Origin: Ruminiclostridium papyrosolvens DSM 2782
GTDB lineage: Bacteria; Bacillota; Clostridia; Acetivibrionales; DSM-1351
Assembly (NCBI RefSeq): GCF_029318685.1
Contig: NZ_CP119677.1
Location: 868,001 to 932,000 of the forward strand
Reading direction: 5' to 3'
Length of the DNA: 64,000 nt
Shown: positions 37,845 to 46,615 of the stretch, piece by piece
Layout of the letters: the number at the start of each line of letters is the position of its first letter
How positions within the stretch are numbered: position 1 is the stretch's first letter
Notes under the pieces: generated by a model
What the model saw: the letters and a program-made list of their open reading frames with translations, nothing else
What the model was told of the DNA's origin: nothing
Database searches by the model: none
Program-made: the position numbers and the translations under genes

Positions 37845-38537
37845 ATGCAACAAGAAAAAAGTACATCAAGCGTAAACGGTATGTTGATAGTATTCGAAGG
37901 GATAAGCGGCTGCGGGAAAAGTGAGAGTGTAAGGGTTCTCAGAAAGTACCTGACCGATAATGGATATAAAACAAGTGTATTGGAATGGAATTCGAATAGG
38001 GTAATAAGAAATATAATCAAAAGGATTGACTCTAAAAAATTACTGACACCTGGAATTTACAGCTTTTTTCAATGGGTTAGTTTTCTTATAGATTACCTTT
38101 TTAAAGTCCTTCCGCTTTTAAAGAAGAATTATGTATTAATTGCTGACAGATACATATATACAGGTTTAACCCGGGATAGTGTAAACGGGGCAGGGGGTAA
38201 AATCGGAAGACTTCTGCACAGGTTTGTTATAAAACCCACCATGGTCTTCTTTTTGGATGTAAGTCCTGAAGAGTGTGATAGAAGAATCAAAAAAAGAGGA
38301 AAGGACTTGTTTCACACAAATAAGCTTATCAGGGAAAACAAGCTTTTGAAAAACAAGGAGCTATATTATCTGAATAAGCTAAGGGACGAATATTTGCTTT
38401 TGATTAACAGCAAAGCAATCCAAAATGAAACCAATATTATTACTGTCAATGAAGATTCAGACATTGTTGTAAAATGCGTGAATGATTATATTTCAGGCAG
38501 AAGGGAGATATATGAATACTTTAAACCGCTCAATTGA
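37845..38537 (+). CDS. Thymidylate-kinase-like P-loop kinase
   Basis: Protein of 230 residues. Walker A FEGISGCGKS (residues about 19-28), DRYIYTGLTRD in the DR(Y/F) position of thymidylate kinases, FLDVSPEECDRRIKKRG lid segment. It is diverged from housekeeping Tmk and embedded in the cluster, so it probably phosphorylates a pathway intermediate, possibly for self-protection. Its end overlaps the next gene by 26 bases, showing translational coupling. Confidence 0.7.
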   Translation: MQQEKSTSSVNGMLIVFEGISGCGKSESVRVLRKYLTDNGYKTSVLEWNSNRVIRNIIKRIDSKKLLTPGIYSFFQWVSFLIDYLFKVLPLLKKNYVLIADRYIYTGLTRDSVNGAGGKIGRLLHRFVIKPTMVFFLDVSPEECDRRIKKRGKDLFHTNKLIRENKLLKNKELYYLNKLRDEYLLLINSKAIQNETNIITVNEDSDIVVKCVNDYISGRREIYEYFKPLN

Positions 38538-39633
38538 CGGAGTACCGCGATACTTCGTCCCTTACGTAAATGACTGTTTCCAGAATGCCTACGGAGCAAT
38601 TGTAGCATACTTTGGGTTGAAGCCAGAGTTGATTTTGGCTGATTACCTGTCATTTATGTATGACGATAATACCGGATATATAGGTTTAAACTATTTGCAT
38701 AAACCCTCACGCTCTTTCGAGTTTTCGGAGGAGCAGCTGAATACTTCCCTTGAATACGTTTACTTTCCGACAGTTACACATTATAGCAAACGTGACGAAA
38801 GTGAAGTGAAAAAGTTAACAGACAGCAAAATAAAAATTTCATTATATATTGAAGACAACCCCCAAATAGCTTATGAGAGGCTTATTGAACTGATAGATTT
38901 AGGAGTTCCTGTGGTAACAGTTGTAGACATGTACCATATGAGTTATCACAGTGCCTACCATAAAAATCATGGGGCACATGCTGTGGTTGTAACAGGATAT
39001 AACAAGGCAGAAGGATATGTTGAAATATTCGACAAGTACAGTCTTTCCAAAAGTGATTTTGACGGAAGGATGTCTATAGAAGCTTTAATATGTGCAAGAA
39101 ATTCTGATAACGATCAAGGCACTTACACTAAGCCCATTAGAAATATGTGGATGGAAGTGAGCAAAAAAGAAGGTTTCAAACCGAAGTGTGACGGCTGTAA
39201 AAATATTATAGCTGAAAGTTCAAGCCGGATGAAGGGCGAAAAAGACATTTTAGGCTGTAAATGCGGATTGCCGGTAATGAAGATATTCACAAGGGATTTA
39301 ATATTTAAGAGGGACACTATGCCCGACGAGGAATTATTCTCTCTTCTGAGGTATTACAATGCTGCATTTAAGCTTATGTCCAGAAGCAGGATAAGGTTTG
39401 TGGTATTTCTCCGGGAGGTATCTACAATGATTTGTGATTCAGAGGAAATCTGCATTTGTCTTAAGGATTCTTCAGAGAAATGGGAAATCTTATCCAATTT
39501 GTCCCTTCGTTTGGCCTTAACAAAAAACAAGGACATTATGACTAATATATGCAGGCAACTGGAACTCATAATAGTAACAGAAAGCCATGCAGTTGATAAG
39601 CTTCTTGAATTAAGCTATAAACAGGAGGCATAA
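38512..39633 (+). CDS. BtrH-like acyltransferase, copy 2
   Basis: Protein of 373 residues, paralogue of copy 1. Candidates for the papain-like site: Cys22 (NDCFQNAY), HGAH at 153-156 (HGAHAVVVTGYN) and the following FDKY Asp. Shared with copy 1: GVPRYF, ILADYLSFMYD, EDNPQIAYERL versus EDKPEVAYQRL, SDFDG. The ATG at 38512 has AGGGAG upstream. It is followed one base later by a thioesterase. Two near-identical acyltransferase types suggest two acyl transfers or two acceptors. Confidence 0.75.
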   Translation: MNTLNRSIDGVPRYFVPYVNDCFQNAYGAIVAYFGLKPELILADYLSFMYDDNTGYIGLNYLHKPSRSFEFSEEQLNTSLEYVYFPTVTHYSKRDESEVKKLTDSKIKISLYIEDNPQIAYERLIELIDLGVPVVTVVDMYHMSYHSAYHKNHGAHAVVVTGYNKAEGYVEIFDKYSLSKSDFDGRMSIEALICARNSDNDQGTYTKPIRNMWMEVSKKEGFKPKCDGCKNIIAESSSRMKGEKDILGCKCGLPVMKIFTRDLIFKRDTMPDEELFSLLRYYNAAFKLMSRSRIRFVVFLREVSTMICDSEEICICLKDSSEKWEILSNLSLRLALTKNKDIMTNICRQLELIIVTESHAVDKLLELSYKQEA

Positions 39634-39634
39634 A

Positions 39635-40345
39635 ATGAAAGAAATTAAACTGTTTTGTTTACCGTATGCAGGCGGTTCTGCAGATATATATGCAAGATGG
39701 AGGAATTATCTGAACAGCTCTATAGAGCTTTGCCCCATAGAACTGCCGGGAAGGTCTAAAAGAGCTAAAGACCCATATTACAAAAGTATGGGGGAGGCTG
39801 TGGAGGATATAGCAAGTTTTGTTAAAAATGAAACACGCAATAGTGACTATGCTATTTTCGGACACAGTATGGGAAGTATTATAACCTATGAATTGATATG
39901 CAAACTCTATCAAATGGGTTTGAAATTACCTATACACGTATTCTTTTCTGGCAGATACCCTCCCTGTATTGAAAAGCAGGATAAGAATATGCACCTGCTT
40001 TCTGATGATGAGTTGATTCATGAAGCAGTAAGTATGGGCGGAATACCTGAAAAGCTTTTAAAGTATACCAAATTGGTGGAAAATGCTGCTAATACTCTTC
40101 GGGCAGATTACACAATTCTGGAAACATACGGACATAGTCCTCATATACAGAAATTTGATATTGATATATCTGTGCTTTCGGGTACAAATGATGAACTTGC
40201 AACCGTGGAGGATATGAAATACTGGGAGCTGTATACAAATAAAAGCTGTACCTTTTACACCTTTGAAAAGGGGCATTTTTACCTGCACAATAATGCCGAA
40301 ACAATAGTGAAAATTATAAATAATACTTTGCTGGCTACAGAATAG
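39635..40345 (+). CDS. Type II thioesterase (SrfAD/GrsT-like)
   Basis: Alpha/beta hydrolase of 236 residues. N-terminal FCLPYAGGSADIY, IELPGRSKR, nucleophile elbow GHSMGS (Ser78) and catalytic histidine in GHFYLHNN (His214). Such enzymes clear misloaded acyl groups from carrier proteins in NRPS/PKS systems. Its presence confirms that the ACPs work in a thiotemplated pathway. RBS AGGAGG. Confidence 0.88.
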   Translation: MKEIKLFCLPYAGGSADIYARWRNYLNSSIELCPIELPGRSKRAKDPYYKSMGEAVEDIASFVKNETRNSDYAIFGHSMGSIITYELICKLYQMGLKLPIHVFFSGRYPPCIEKQDKNMHLLSDDELIHEAVSMGGIPEKLLKYTKLVENAANTLRADYTILETYGHSPHIQKFDIDISVLSGTNDELATVEDMKYWELYTNKSCTFYTFEKGHFYLHNNAETIVKIINNTLLATE

Positions 40346-40354
40346 GAGGGACAT

Positions 40355-41608
40355 ATGAACGATAATATACTAAATGATATCGCAACCGAATATGGAACGC
40401 CTGTCTATGTTTATGACACTGAGAAAATCATATCTCAGTATACATTGCTAAAGAACAGTCTGCCCCAAGAATTTGGGATATTTTATTCTATGAAGGCAAA
40501 CCCCCTTGTGGGGATATGCCAGTTGTTCAAGAAGCTTGGGAGTTGCATTGAAACGGCATCTTCCGGAGAACTGCATGCCGCGCTTTCGGCAGGTTTTTCA
40601 CCTGATAAAATCATATTTACAAGTCCCGGAAAAACATATGACGAATTGGAATACGCCGTGGAAACAGACATTTACAGTATCAATATTGAAAGTCTGGATG
40701 AAGCGGAAGCAATTAATAAAATAGCAGCTAAAATAGGCAGGGTGGTGGACATCTCTATAAGAATAAACCCTGACTTTGACATTGCAGGCTCGGGTATTAA
40801 AATGTCAGGGGTTGCATCTCAATTCGGTATAGATCAGATTCATATGGAGAGCGTATTCAAAGAATTAAAAACACTGACAAATCTGAAGGTAATAGGTATA
40901 CATATATATACGGGTACACAGGCGTTAAATGCCCACAGTATTGTTCAGAGTATGGAGCAAATTATACAGCTGGCATTGGAAACCTCGGAAAAGTACTGTT
41001 TTAATCTCAGATTTCTGAACCTTGGCGGGGGCTTTGGTGTTCCTTATTTCAAGGACGACAGTACTCTGGATATGGATATACTTCGCAACGAATTTGGTCA
41101 AGTATGGGATAAATACAAAGACAGACTTTCTGATACACAGGTTTTTGTTGAAAGCGGAAGATTTCTTATGGCTGAATCGGGAACATACCTTACAAAAGTT
41201 CTATACAGAAAAGAATGTAAGGGAAGAAAATATCTGGTCTGTGACGGTGGTTCAAACCAGCATGCGTCATCTGCTTTCCTCGGAAGACACATTAGAAATA
41301 ATTTTCCAATGCATATTCTGAATAAATCAGGCTATGAAGAACCTGTAAATGTAGTAGGCCCTTTATGCACGCCAACAGACGTTATAGGTCAGAATGTTAC
41401 GTTGCCGGAAGCTGTTGCGGGAGACGTAGTTGCAATTGAAAAGTCAGGAGCTTATGGAATAACACAGAGCCCCGGACTTTTCCTGAGTCATCCTCTACCG
41501 GCTGAGGTTCAGTACTATAAAGGTAAAACATATATTCTCAGAGAAAGGTGGGAAAAAGAAGATTTTATGCTAAGACAAAGGCCTCTGGATATAAATCTTC
41601 TTAAATAG
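40355..41608 (+). CDS. BtrK-like PLP decarboxylase
   Basis: Fold-type III PLP enzyme of 417 residues, related to diaminopimelate/ornithine decarboxylases. PLP lysine in SMKANP (Lys47), HIYTGTQ near 188, GGGFG near 225, ESGRF near 265, and Cys338 in GPLCTPTDVI. In butirosin synthesis BtrK decarboxylates glutamyl-ACP. The order here, decarboxylase then ATP-grasp ligase then ACP, equals the BtrK-BtrJ-BtrI set. The lysine-pathway enzyme is a separate gene at 14369, so this one is not needed for lysine. RBS AGGAGGG. Confidence 0.8.
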   Translation: MNDNILNDIATEYGTPVYVYDTEKIISQYTLLKNSLPQEFGIFYSMKANPLVGICQLFKKLGSCIETASSGELHAALSAGFSPDKIIFTSPGKTYDELEYAVETDIYSINIESLDEAEAINKIAAKIGRVVDISIRINPDFDIAGSGIKMSGVASQFGIDQIHMESVFKELKTLTNLKVIGIHIYTGTQALNAHSIVQSMEQIIQLALETSEKYCFNLRFLNLGGGFGVPYFKDDSTLDMDILRNEFGQVWDKYKDRLSDTQVFVESGRFLMAESGTYLTKVLYRKECKGRKYLVCDGGSNQHASSAFLGRHIRNNFPMHILNKSGYEEPVNVVGPLCTPTDVIGQNVTLPEAVAGDVVAIEKSGAYGITQSPGLFLSHPLPAEVQYYKGKTYILRERWEKEDFMLRQRPLDINLLK

Positions 41609-41609
41609 T

Positions 41610-42959
41610 ATGGAAAACGGTTTTAACTTAATAAGCCTTATTACAACAGAAAGAAGCAAAGGAACCATTGTGTGGCTTTGCAATATAGGTGCGGAAAAAT
41701 ACTGGAGTAACTTGAGTGCAGGGGTTGTTAACAGGCAGGAGGACATTGCCGTAAACCGTATGGAAGAAATGAATCTTCTCATATGCAGAGAACAGGATAT
41801 TATTATCCTTCGTGAAATGCCTGATGAAGATTATCTGAGCAATTTAAGAAAAATGGGTTTTTCCATACCAACTATACTATCCCCTGAAAATGCTGATTTA
41901 TTAACTCCAATATCAGAGTTGGTACTTAGAGATGAAGGCCTACTCAATAAATTAAAAGAGGCAGCTGAAAAAAATAATGATTTGTATTTCAATCCGTATG
42001 GAGTTACTCATCTTGAAGAGGAAATTGCGCAAAAGACGGGTATGAGGATAATGGGTGCACCTTCTCATATTAATGCAAAAATCAATGACAAGATATTTAA
42101 CAGAGAAATATCAGAAAAGCTTGGGTTAACTGTATGTGAAGGCAGAGTGTGCAATTCTGCCGACGAAATCCGAGAAGAATATGACAAACTGACAAATAGT
42201 AAACCGTTCTTTAGTAAAGTGATTATAAAAGAGCCAAAGGGTGCGTCAGGCAAGGGTTTATACATAGTAGACAGCAAGGAAAAGTTGGAATCAAGTCTGA
42301 GGATGATAGCTCGGTTCTCCAGAGGCAGGACAGACAGTAAGTGGCTTGTTGAAGGCTGGTATAACAAAAAAGGGGATATTAATTACCAGATATATGTTTC
42401 ACCTGACGGAGAAGTAGATGTATTTTCGATAAAAGAACAGTTACTGAGGGATACAGTTTACATTGGCTCAAAAATGCCCCCTGAGCTGGAGCAAAGAGTT
42501 TTGGACAGCTATATGGAATACGGGCAAAAAATAGGAAGATATCTGTATGAAACAGGCTTTACCGGAGTAGCCGGAATTGACTCGATTATAACAGAACAGG
42601 ATGTATGTATCCCTATAATTGAAATAAATGGTCGCTTTACCTTGTCAACGTATATTTCATTTGTAAATCAGATTCTGAAGGACAAAAAAATACTGTCAAG
42701 ATACTTCAGACTGACTCCGGAAAAAACTGTGAACTATACGGATATATGCAGCAAACTGGAGAATGAGGGTTTGTTGATAAATTCAGACAATAAGGAAGGA
42801 ATATTTGTGTACACCTCGGGGACCCTTCCTTACAAGCTTCATGAGGGTACTGACGGCAGCGTTGGAAGAGTTTTTACCTTAATAGTCTCTGATTCATGGG
42901 AGAATGTAAATGTACTAAATTCTAAGCTTGAGAAGATAATGGAAGCTTATTCTAAATAA
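41610..42959 (+). CDS. BtrJ-like ATP-grasp ligase
   Basis: ATP-grasp enzyme of 449 residues. A pre-ATP-grasp N-terminal domain is followed by IMGAPSHINAKINDK, the ATP lysine/glycine loop IIKEPKGASGKGLYIV (about 207-222) and metal-binding EINGRFTLSTY (about 338-348). BtrJ loads L-glutamate on the carrier BtrI using this fold. The gene starts two bases after the decarboxylase stop without a clear ribosome site, so it is probably translationally coupled, and is followed by the second ACP. Likely charges that ACP with an amino acid. Confidence 0.75.
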   Translation: MENGFNLISLITTERSKGTIVWLCNIGAEKYWSNLSAGVVNRQEDIAVNRMEEMNLLICREQDIIILREMPDEDYLSNLRKMGFSIPTILSPENADLLTPISELVLRDEGLLNKLKEAAEKNNDLYFNPYGVTHLEEEIAQKTGMRIMGAPSHINAKINDKIFNREISEKLGLTVCEGRVCNSADEIREEYDKLTNSKPFFSKVIIKEPKGASGKGLYIVDSKEKLESSLRMIARFSRGRTDSKWLVEGWYNKKGDINYQIYVSPDGEVDVFSIKEQLLRDTVYIGSKMPPELEQRVLDSYMEYGQKIGRYLYETGFTGVAGIDSIITEQDVCIPIIEINGRFTLSTYISFVNQILKDKKILSRYFRLTPEKTVNYTDICSKLENEGLLINSDNKEGIFVYTSGTLPYKLHEGTDGSVGRVFTLIVSDSWENVNVLNSKLEKIMEAYSK

Positions 42960-42986
42960 TATAATTCATTAAAGGAGATATGTTTT

Positions 42987-43235
42987 ATGGAAATAAAAGA
43001 ACAGATTATAGCTGTAATTGCTTCAGCTTTAAATATTGATACTGAACAAGTAAACGGCATATCAGCAGATGAAAACCTTAATAGGTTAGGTGTCGATTCA
43101 GTTAATTTCATCGAAATTATTGTTAGTCTGGAAGATAAATTACATATTGTCTTTGATGACGAAGAACTCTTGCTTGATAATCTGAATACGCTGAATAAGT
43201 TGGAGAAGGTAGTAAGTCAAAAACTTGGAATTTAG
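42987..43235 (+). CDS. Acyl carrier protein, second (BtrI-like position)
   Basis: Carrier protein of 82 residues with the phosphopantetheine serine in GVDSVNFIEIIVSLED (Ser38). It follows the ATP-grasp ligase by 27 bases and precedes the BtrH-beta-sandwich genes. Its sequence differs clearly from ACP 1 outside the serine motif, so the two probably have separate partners. RBS AAAGGAG. Confidence 0.85.
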   Translation: MEIKEQIIAVIASALNIDTEQVNGISADENLNRLGVDSVNFIEIIVSLEDKLHIVFDDEELLLDNLNTLNKLEKVVSQKLGI

Positions 43236-43268
43236 TACTATATATATACCAAAGAAGGTGGGGGTACA

Positions 43269-44819
43269 ATGGGGAAGGCCCTGGATATTGACCTGTATAA
43301 AAACGGGTTTGATTACAAGAATGTTGATTGCATACAATCACCGATTGCAGCAGCAACAGGTTATTTTAACAATGAAAACTATTTTTATTACTGCTTTTTA
43401 CATAGTATTGCAGGCGCTTATGAAAATTACTCTCAGTATGATCCATCAGATTATTCCAATAAAATCCTATGCAAAATGGGTTTGGAGCTTAAAAAAATTG
43501 ATTGCAGAGAATGTACAACTGATGATGTAATTTCAATGGCAGCCGAGGAAATTTTGTTTGGCAGGCCTGTTATTATGGTTGTAAAGTATAATTCTCTATT
43601 TTACAACATGTATTACAAAAATGAGGATTTTAAGCTTAATCACGGATTACTTATAAATGAGTTTAATGAGTCCAACAGAACATTTTGTATCAGAGACCAG
43701 CTTCACAAGGACATTCTGGATACCTATAAAAATGCTTACTTTCCTCTTCATATTACTTTTGATATGTTAAAAGAAATATGGGAGCACTCAAACAATCAAT
43801 TACGAAAGGAATTGGCTTCGTGTGCGGACAGCATTTACAGTATATATCAGAAGGAAGAAGTTATTCTTAATACAAACAAAGCCATTAGTATTGCCTTGAC
43901 CATGATGGACAATAAAAATGAATTGATAAATATAATAGAGAATTTTGACGGAAGCAAGGAATTTGACAACAATATTGTATTTAACAGGTTACGTTTTCAC
44001 GGGTGTATGGAACCTATATTTCATATACTTTATGAGCAGTGCATAAATAAAAGTCTCGAACTTGCCCAACTTCAGGAAACCCAAAAAAAGGTTGAAAATA
44101 TCAGAAGCAAAGCAATAAGTACCGTTGGAAAGGCCAGCCGCCGCCGTGAGACAATAAGTAAAGAGAGAAAAGATGATTTGTGTAAGATGGTTGTCGAAGG
44201 AGATAAAATACTTCTGAACCTTATGAAGACTTTGGTTGTATGTGAATCAAAAAAGAAGTTTAGTAATTATTTTATTGATATAACGGAACATTATAACAAT
44301 CAGGCTTTTGAAGATACCTTGAGAGATGATTCCAGAGCTGATATTACAGGAGAGGGAACACATTATATATTCCAGGACTTAGTGGTAAATGAGGAATGGA
44401 AAAAAGGTGATTTCTGTTTTAATTACAGCTATTTATCTGCTCAGCCTGATAACATAAGCTGTAACGCTGAGGTAATATGCATACCGGAAATAAACGCACA
44501 ATACATAAGTATACTTGGATGTTCAGAGTTCGGAAGCTATAATGAGAAACTGGTAATAGAGTATTCTGATGGGTCAAAAAGAGTAATAACCGCAGATTTT
44601 TCTGATTTCTTTCAGCCTCCTGTTTTCGGAGAAAAGGTTTACTGGACCGGGGCAGCAGCGGAAAGAAGAAATGGCAGGACAAGGTATCACAGCTTTAATG
44701 CAAGACTATTTGCAAAGAGATACCGTATAGAATCCGGATGCGTTGTGAAAATACATTTGCCAAAAAAAAGAAATGTTCATATATTTGCATTGACCCTTAC
44801 CGATGAGGTGTTTTTATAA
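43269..44819 (+). CDS. BtrH-like domain fused to beta-sandwich, copy 1
   Basis: Protein of 516 residues. The N-terminal 160 residues have the layout of the BtrH papain-like domain: Cys21 in VDCIQSPIAAATGYF, His125 in LNHGLLINEF and an acidic or amide residue in the following strand. A helical middle follows (about 165-340). The C-terminal 175 residues (YNNQAFED ... GEGTHYIFQDL ... PDNISC ... IEYSDGS ... LPKKRNVHIFALTL) have the strand pattern of the beta-sandwich found at the end of bacterial glycoside-active enzymes. This fusion is not one I know. GGTGGGGG site before the ATG. Confidence 0.65.
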   Translation: MGKALDIDLYKNGFDYKNVDCIQSPIAAATGYFNNENYFYYCFLHSIAGAYENYSQYDPSDYSNKILCKMGLELKKIDCRECTTDDVISMAAEEILFGRPVIMVVKYNSLFYNMYYKNEDFKLNHGLLINEFNESNRTFCIRDQLHKDILDTYKNAYFPLHITFDMLKEIWEHSNNQLRKELASCADSIYSIYQKEEVILNTNKAISIALTMMDNKNELINIIENFDGSKEFDNNIVFNRLRFHGCMEPIFHILYEQCINKSLELAQLQETQKKVENIRSKAISTVGKASRRRETISKERKDDLCKMVVEGDKILLNLMKTLVVCESKKKFSNYFIDITEHYNNQAFEDTLRDDSRADITGEGTHYIFQDLVVNEEWKKGDFCFNYSYLSAQPDNISCNAEVICIPEINAQYISILGCSEFGSYNEKLVIEYSDGSKRVITADFSDFFQPPVFGEKVYWTGAAAERRNGRTRYHSFNARLFAKRYRIESGCVVKIHLPKKRNVHIFALTLTDEVFL

Positions 44820-45049
44820 AGAGTAAAAGACAGTGGGTATGACCTCTGAAAGGAAAATTTATACTCATCGGGGTAAGAGAAAGCTGGATGAGGACAGCAT
44901 TTATTACATGAAGATGTAGTATATTCCGACAAATAGTTGGTGTAAATAACTTGAATCAATTCAAAAATATTCATATAATTAATTTATGAATGTTAACCCT
45001 ATGACTTTGAATACCTTCTTCGCTGCCAAAGGGGAAAGGGGGAGGTAGA
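44820..45049. other. Gap between the two fusion genes
   Basis: About 230 bases with no open frame on either strand that looks real. It ends with GGGGGAGG, the ribosome site of the next gene. The preceding gene has no obvious terminator, so read-through is likely. Confidence 0.5.
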
Positions 45050-46615
45050 GTGAGAAAAACTCTTGATATTGATTTGTACAAGAATGGTTTTGATTTTCAG
45101 AAAATTGATTGCATACACGGACCAATTGCTGCCGCTGCAGGGTACTTTAATTATAATAATTATTTTTATTTTTGTTATTTACATGCGATTATGAGTAATA
45201 CTCCAAAGTATCTTGATTCAGGCTTTGAGAGCAAAGAAAACAAGATATTGAATTGCATGGGTTTGGAGCTGCAACGGATAGATTGTACCGGGAAAACTCC
45301 TGAAGAAACCATGCACAGGATTGCCCAAGAGCTTATTGAGGGATGTCCTGTTGTTATGGTGGTAAAATATAACTCGCTGTTCTACAACAAATACTATAAA
45401 GATAGCACATATATTCTTGATCATGCCATTATTGTAAATGAATATGGAGAAAATAACAGGACATTTGGTATTAAAGAAGCGTCTTTAGTGAGGGATATAG
45501 TTAATAACTGTGAGAATTCGGATATATTTTTTTCACTTCAAGTGACCTTTGATATGTTGAAAGATATATTTGATGAATCAAATAAGCAGTATATTAAGGA
45601 AAATCAAACATTTGCAAACAGTATATATTCTATACATAGGATTGAGGACGTCAGTATTGATACAAATGATGTTATCAAGGAGTCATTGTTACTGTTTCAG
45701 GACTATAAAAATGACTTTATTAATATCATAAATTCGTATAATGAACAAATTGAGAAATTCAAATATTCCATAGAACTGATAAGACGTCGGTTTTATGGTT
45801 GCATAAAGCCTATCTTCCACTTATTGTATGACCATTGCAATCAAAATAACTTAGATACAGCTTTGACAGAAATCACTGAAAAAATTATTGAAGACGTTAG
45901 AAAAGATACACTAAATTTTTTATATAGGGCATGTATCACAGGTACAAAAATCACCAATGAGAAACAGAATGACTTATGCAGTAAGATTCTGAACAGTGAT
46001 GAAAAGCTTATTAGTTTAGTTAAGAATATATTTGTAAATAAAGAAAAGAAAAATTATATAAACTATTATGTGGATTTGACAGAAGCCTATAATAATCAGG
46101 CTTTTGAAGAAAACCTGAGGGATGATTCCGTAGCTGATATTACAGGAGAAGGAACACACTATATATTTCAGGACTTGGTGATAAATGAGGAATGGAAGAA
46201 GGGTGATTTTTGTTTTAAATATAGCTATTTTCCTTCTCAGCCTGATAACATAAGCTGTGACGGGCAGATAATTTGCGTACCTGAAATAAATGCTCAGTAC
46301 ATTAACATACTGGGCTGTTCTGAGTTTGGAAGCTATAGGGAAGACATTGAAATTGAGTATTCAGACGGAACTGTACAAAGGATTACAACAGATTTCACTG
46401 ATTTCTATCAGGCTGCCATTTATGGAGAAACAATTTATTGGATTGGAGCAGCAGCAGATAGGAAAAACGGCAAAACAAATTATCATAACTTTAATGCAAG
46501 GCTATTTGCAAAGAGATATCGTATAGAACCGGGACGTGTTTTAAAAATACATTTACCAAAAAGAAAAAATGTTCATATATTTGCATTAACACTTACCGAA
46601 GAGGTGATTTTATGA
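45050..46615 (+). CDS. BtrH-like domain fused to beta-sandwich, copy 2
   Basis: Protein of 521 residues, tandem paralogue of the preceding gene, with Cys21 and His125 at identical positions. The N-terminal domain (DIDLYKNGFD, VMVVKYNSLFYNKYY) and the C-terminal beta-sandwich (ADITGEGTHYIFQDL, QPDNISC, EINAQYINILGCSEFGSY, FNARLFAKRYRIE) are highly conserved, while the helical middle has diverged. GTG start behind GGGGGAGG. It overlaps the CYTH gene through ATGA. Confidence 0.65.
   Translation: MRKTLDIDLYKNGFDFQKIDCIHGPIAAAAGYFNYNNYFYFCYLHAIMSNTPKYLDSGFESKENKILNCMGLELQRIDCTGKTPEETMHRIAQELIEGCPVVMVVKYNSLFYNKYYKDSTYILDHAIIVNEYGENNRTFGIKEASLVRDIVNNCENSDIFFSLQVTFDMLKDIFDESNKQYIKENQTFANSIYSIHRIEDVSIDTNDVIKESLLLFQDYKNDFINIINSYNEQIEKFKYSIELIRRRFYGCIKPIFHLLYDHCNQNNLDTALTEITEKIIEDVRKDTLNFLYRACITGTKITNEKQNDLCSKILNSDEKLISLVKNIFVNKEKKNYINYYVDLTEAYNNQAFEENLRDDSVADITGEGTHYIFQDLVINEEWKKGDFCFKYSYFPSQPDNISCDGQIICVPEINAQYINILGCSEFGSYREDIEIEYSDGTVQRITTDFTDFYQAAIYGETIYWIGAAADRKNGKTNYHNFNARLFAKRYRIEPGRVLKIHLPKRKNVHIFALTLTEEVIL

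Noticed and set aside
40355-41608. Second diaminopimelate decarboxylase for lysine
   Set aside because: A canonical lysA lies at 14369 next to ddh. This gene has SMKANP and GPLCTPTDVI variants and sits between a thioesterase and an ATP-grasp/ACP pair, which points to an ACP-bound substrate.
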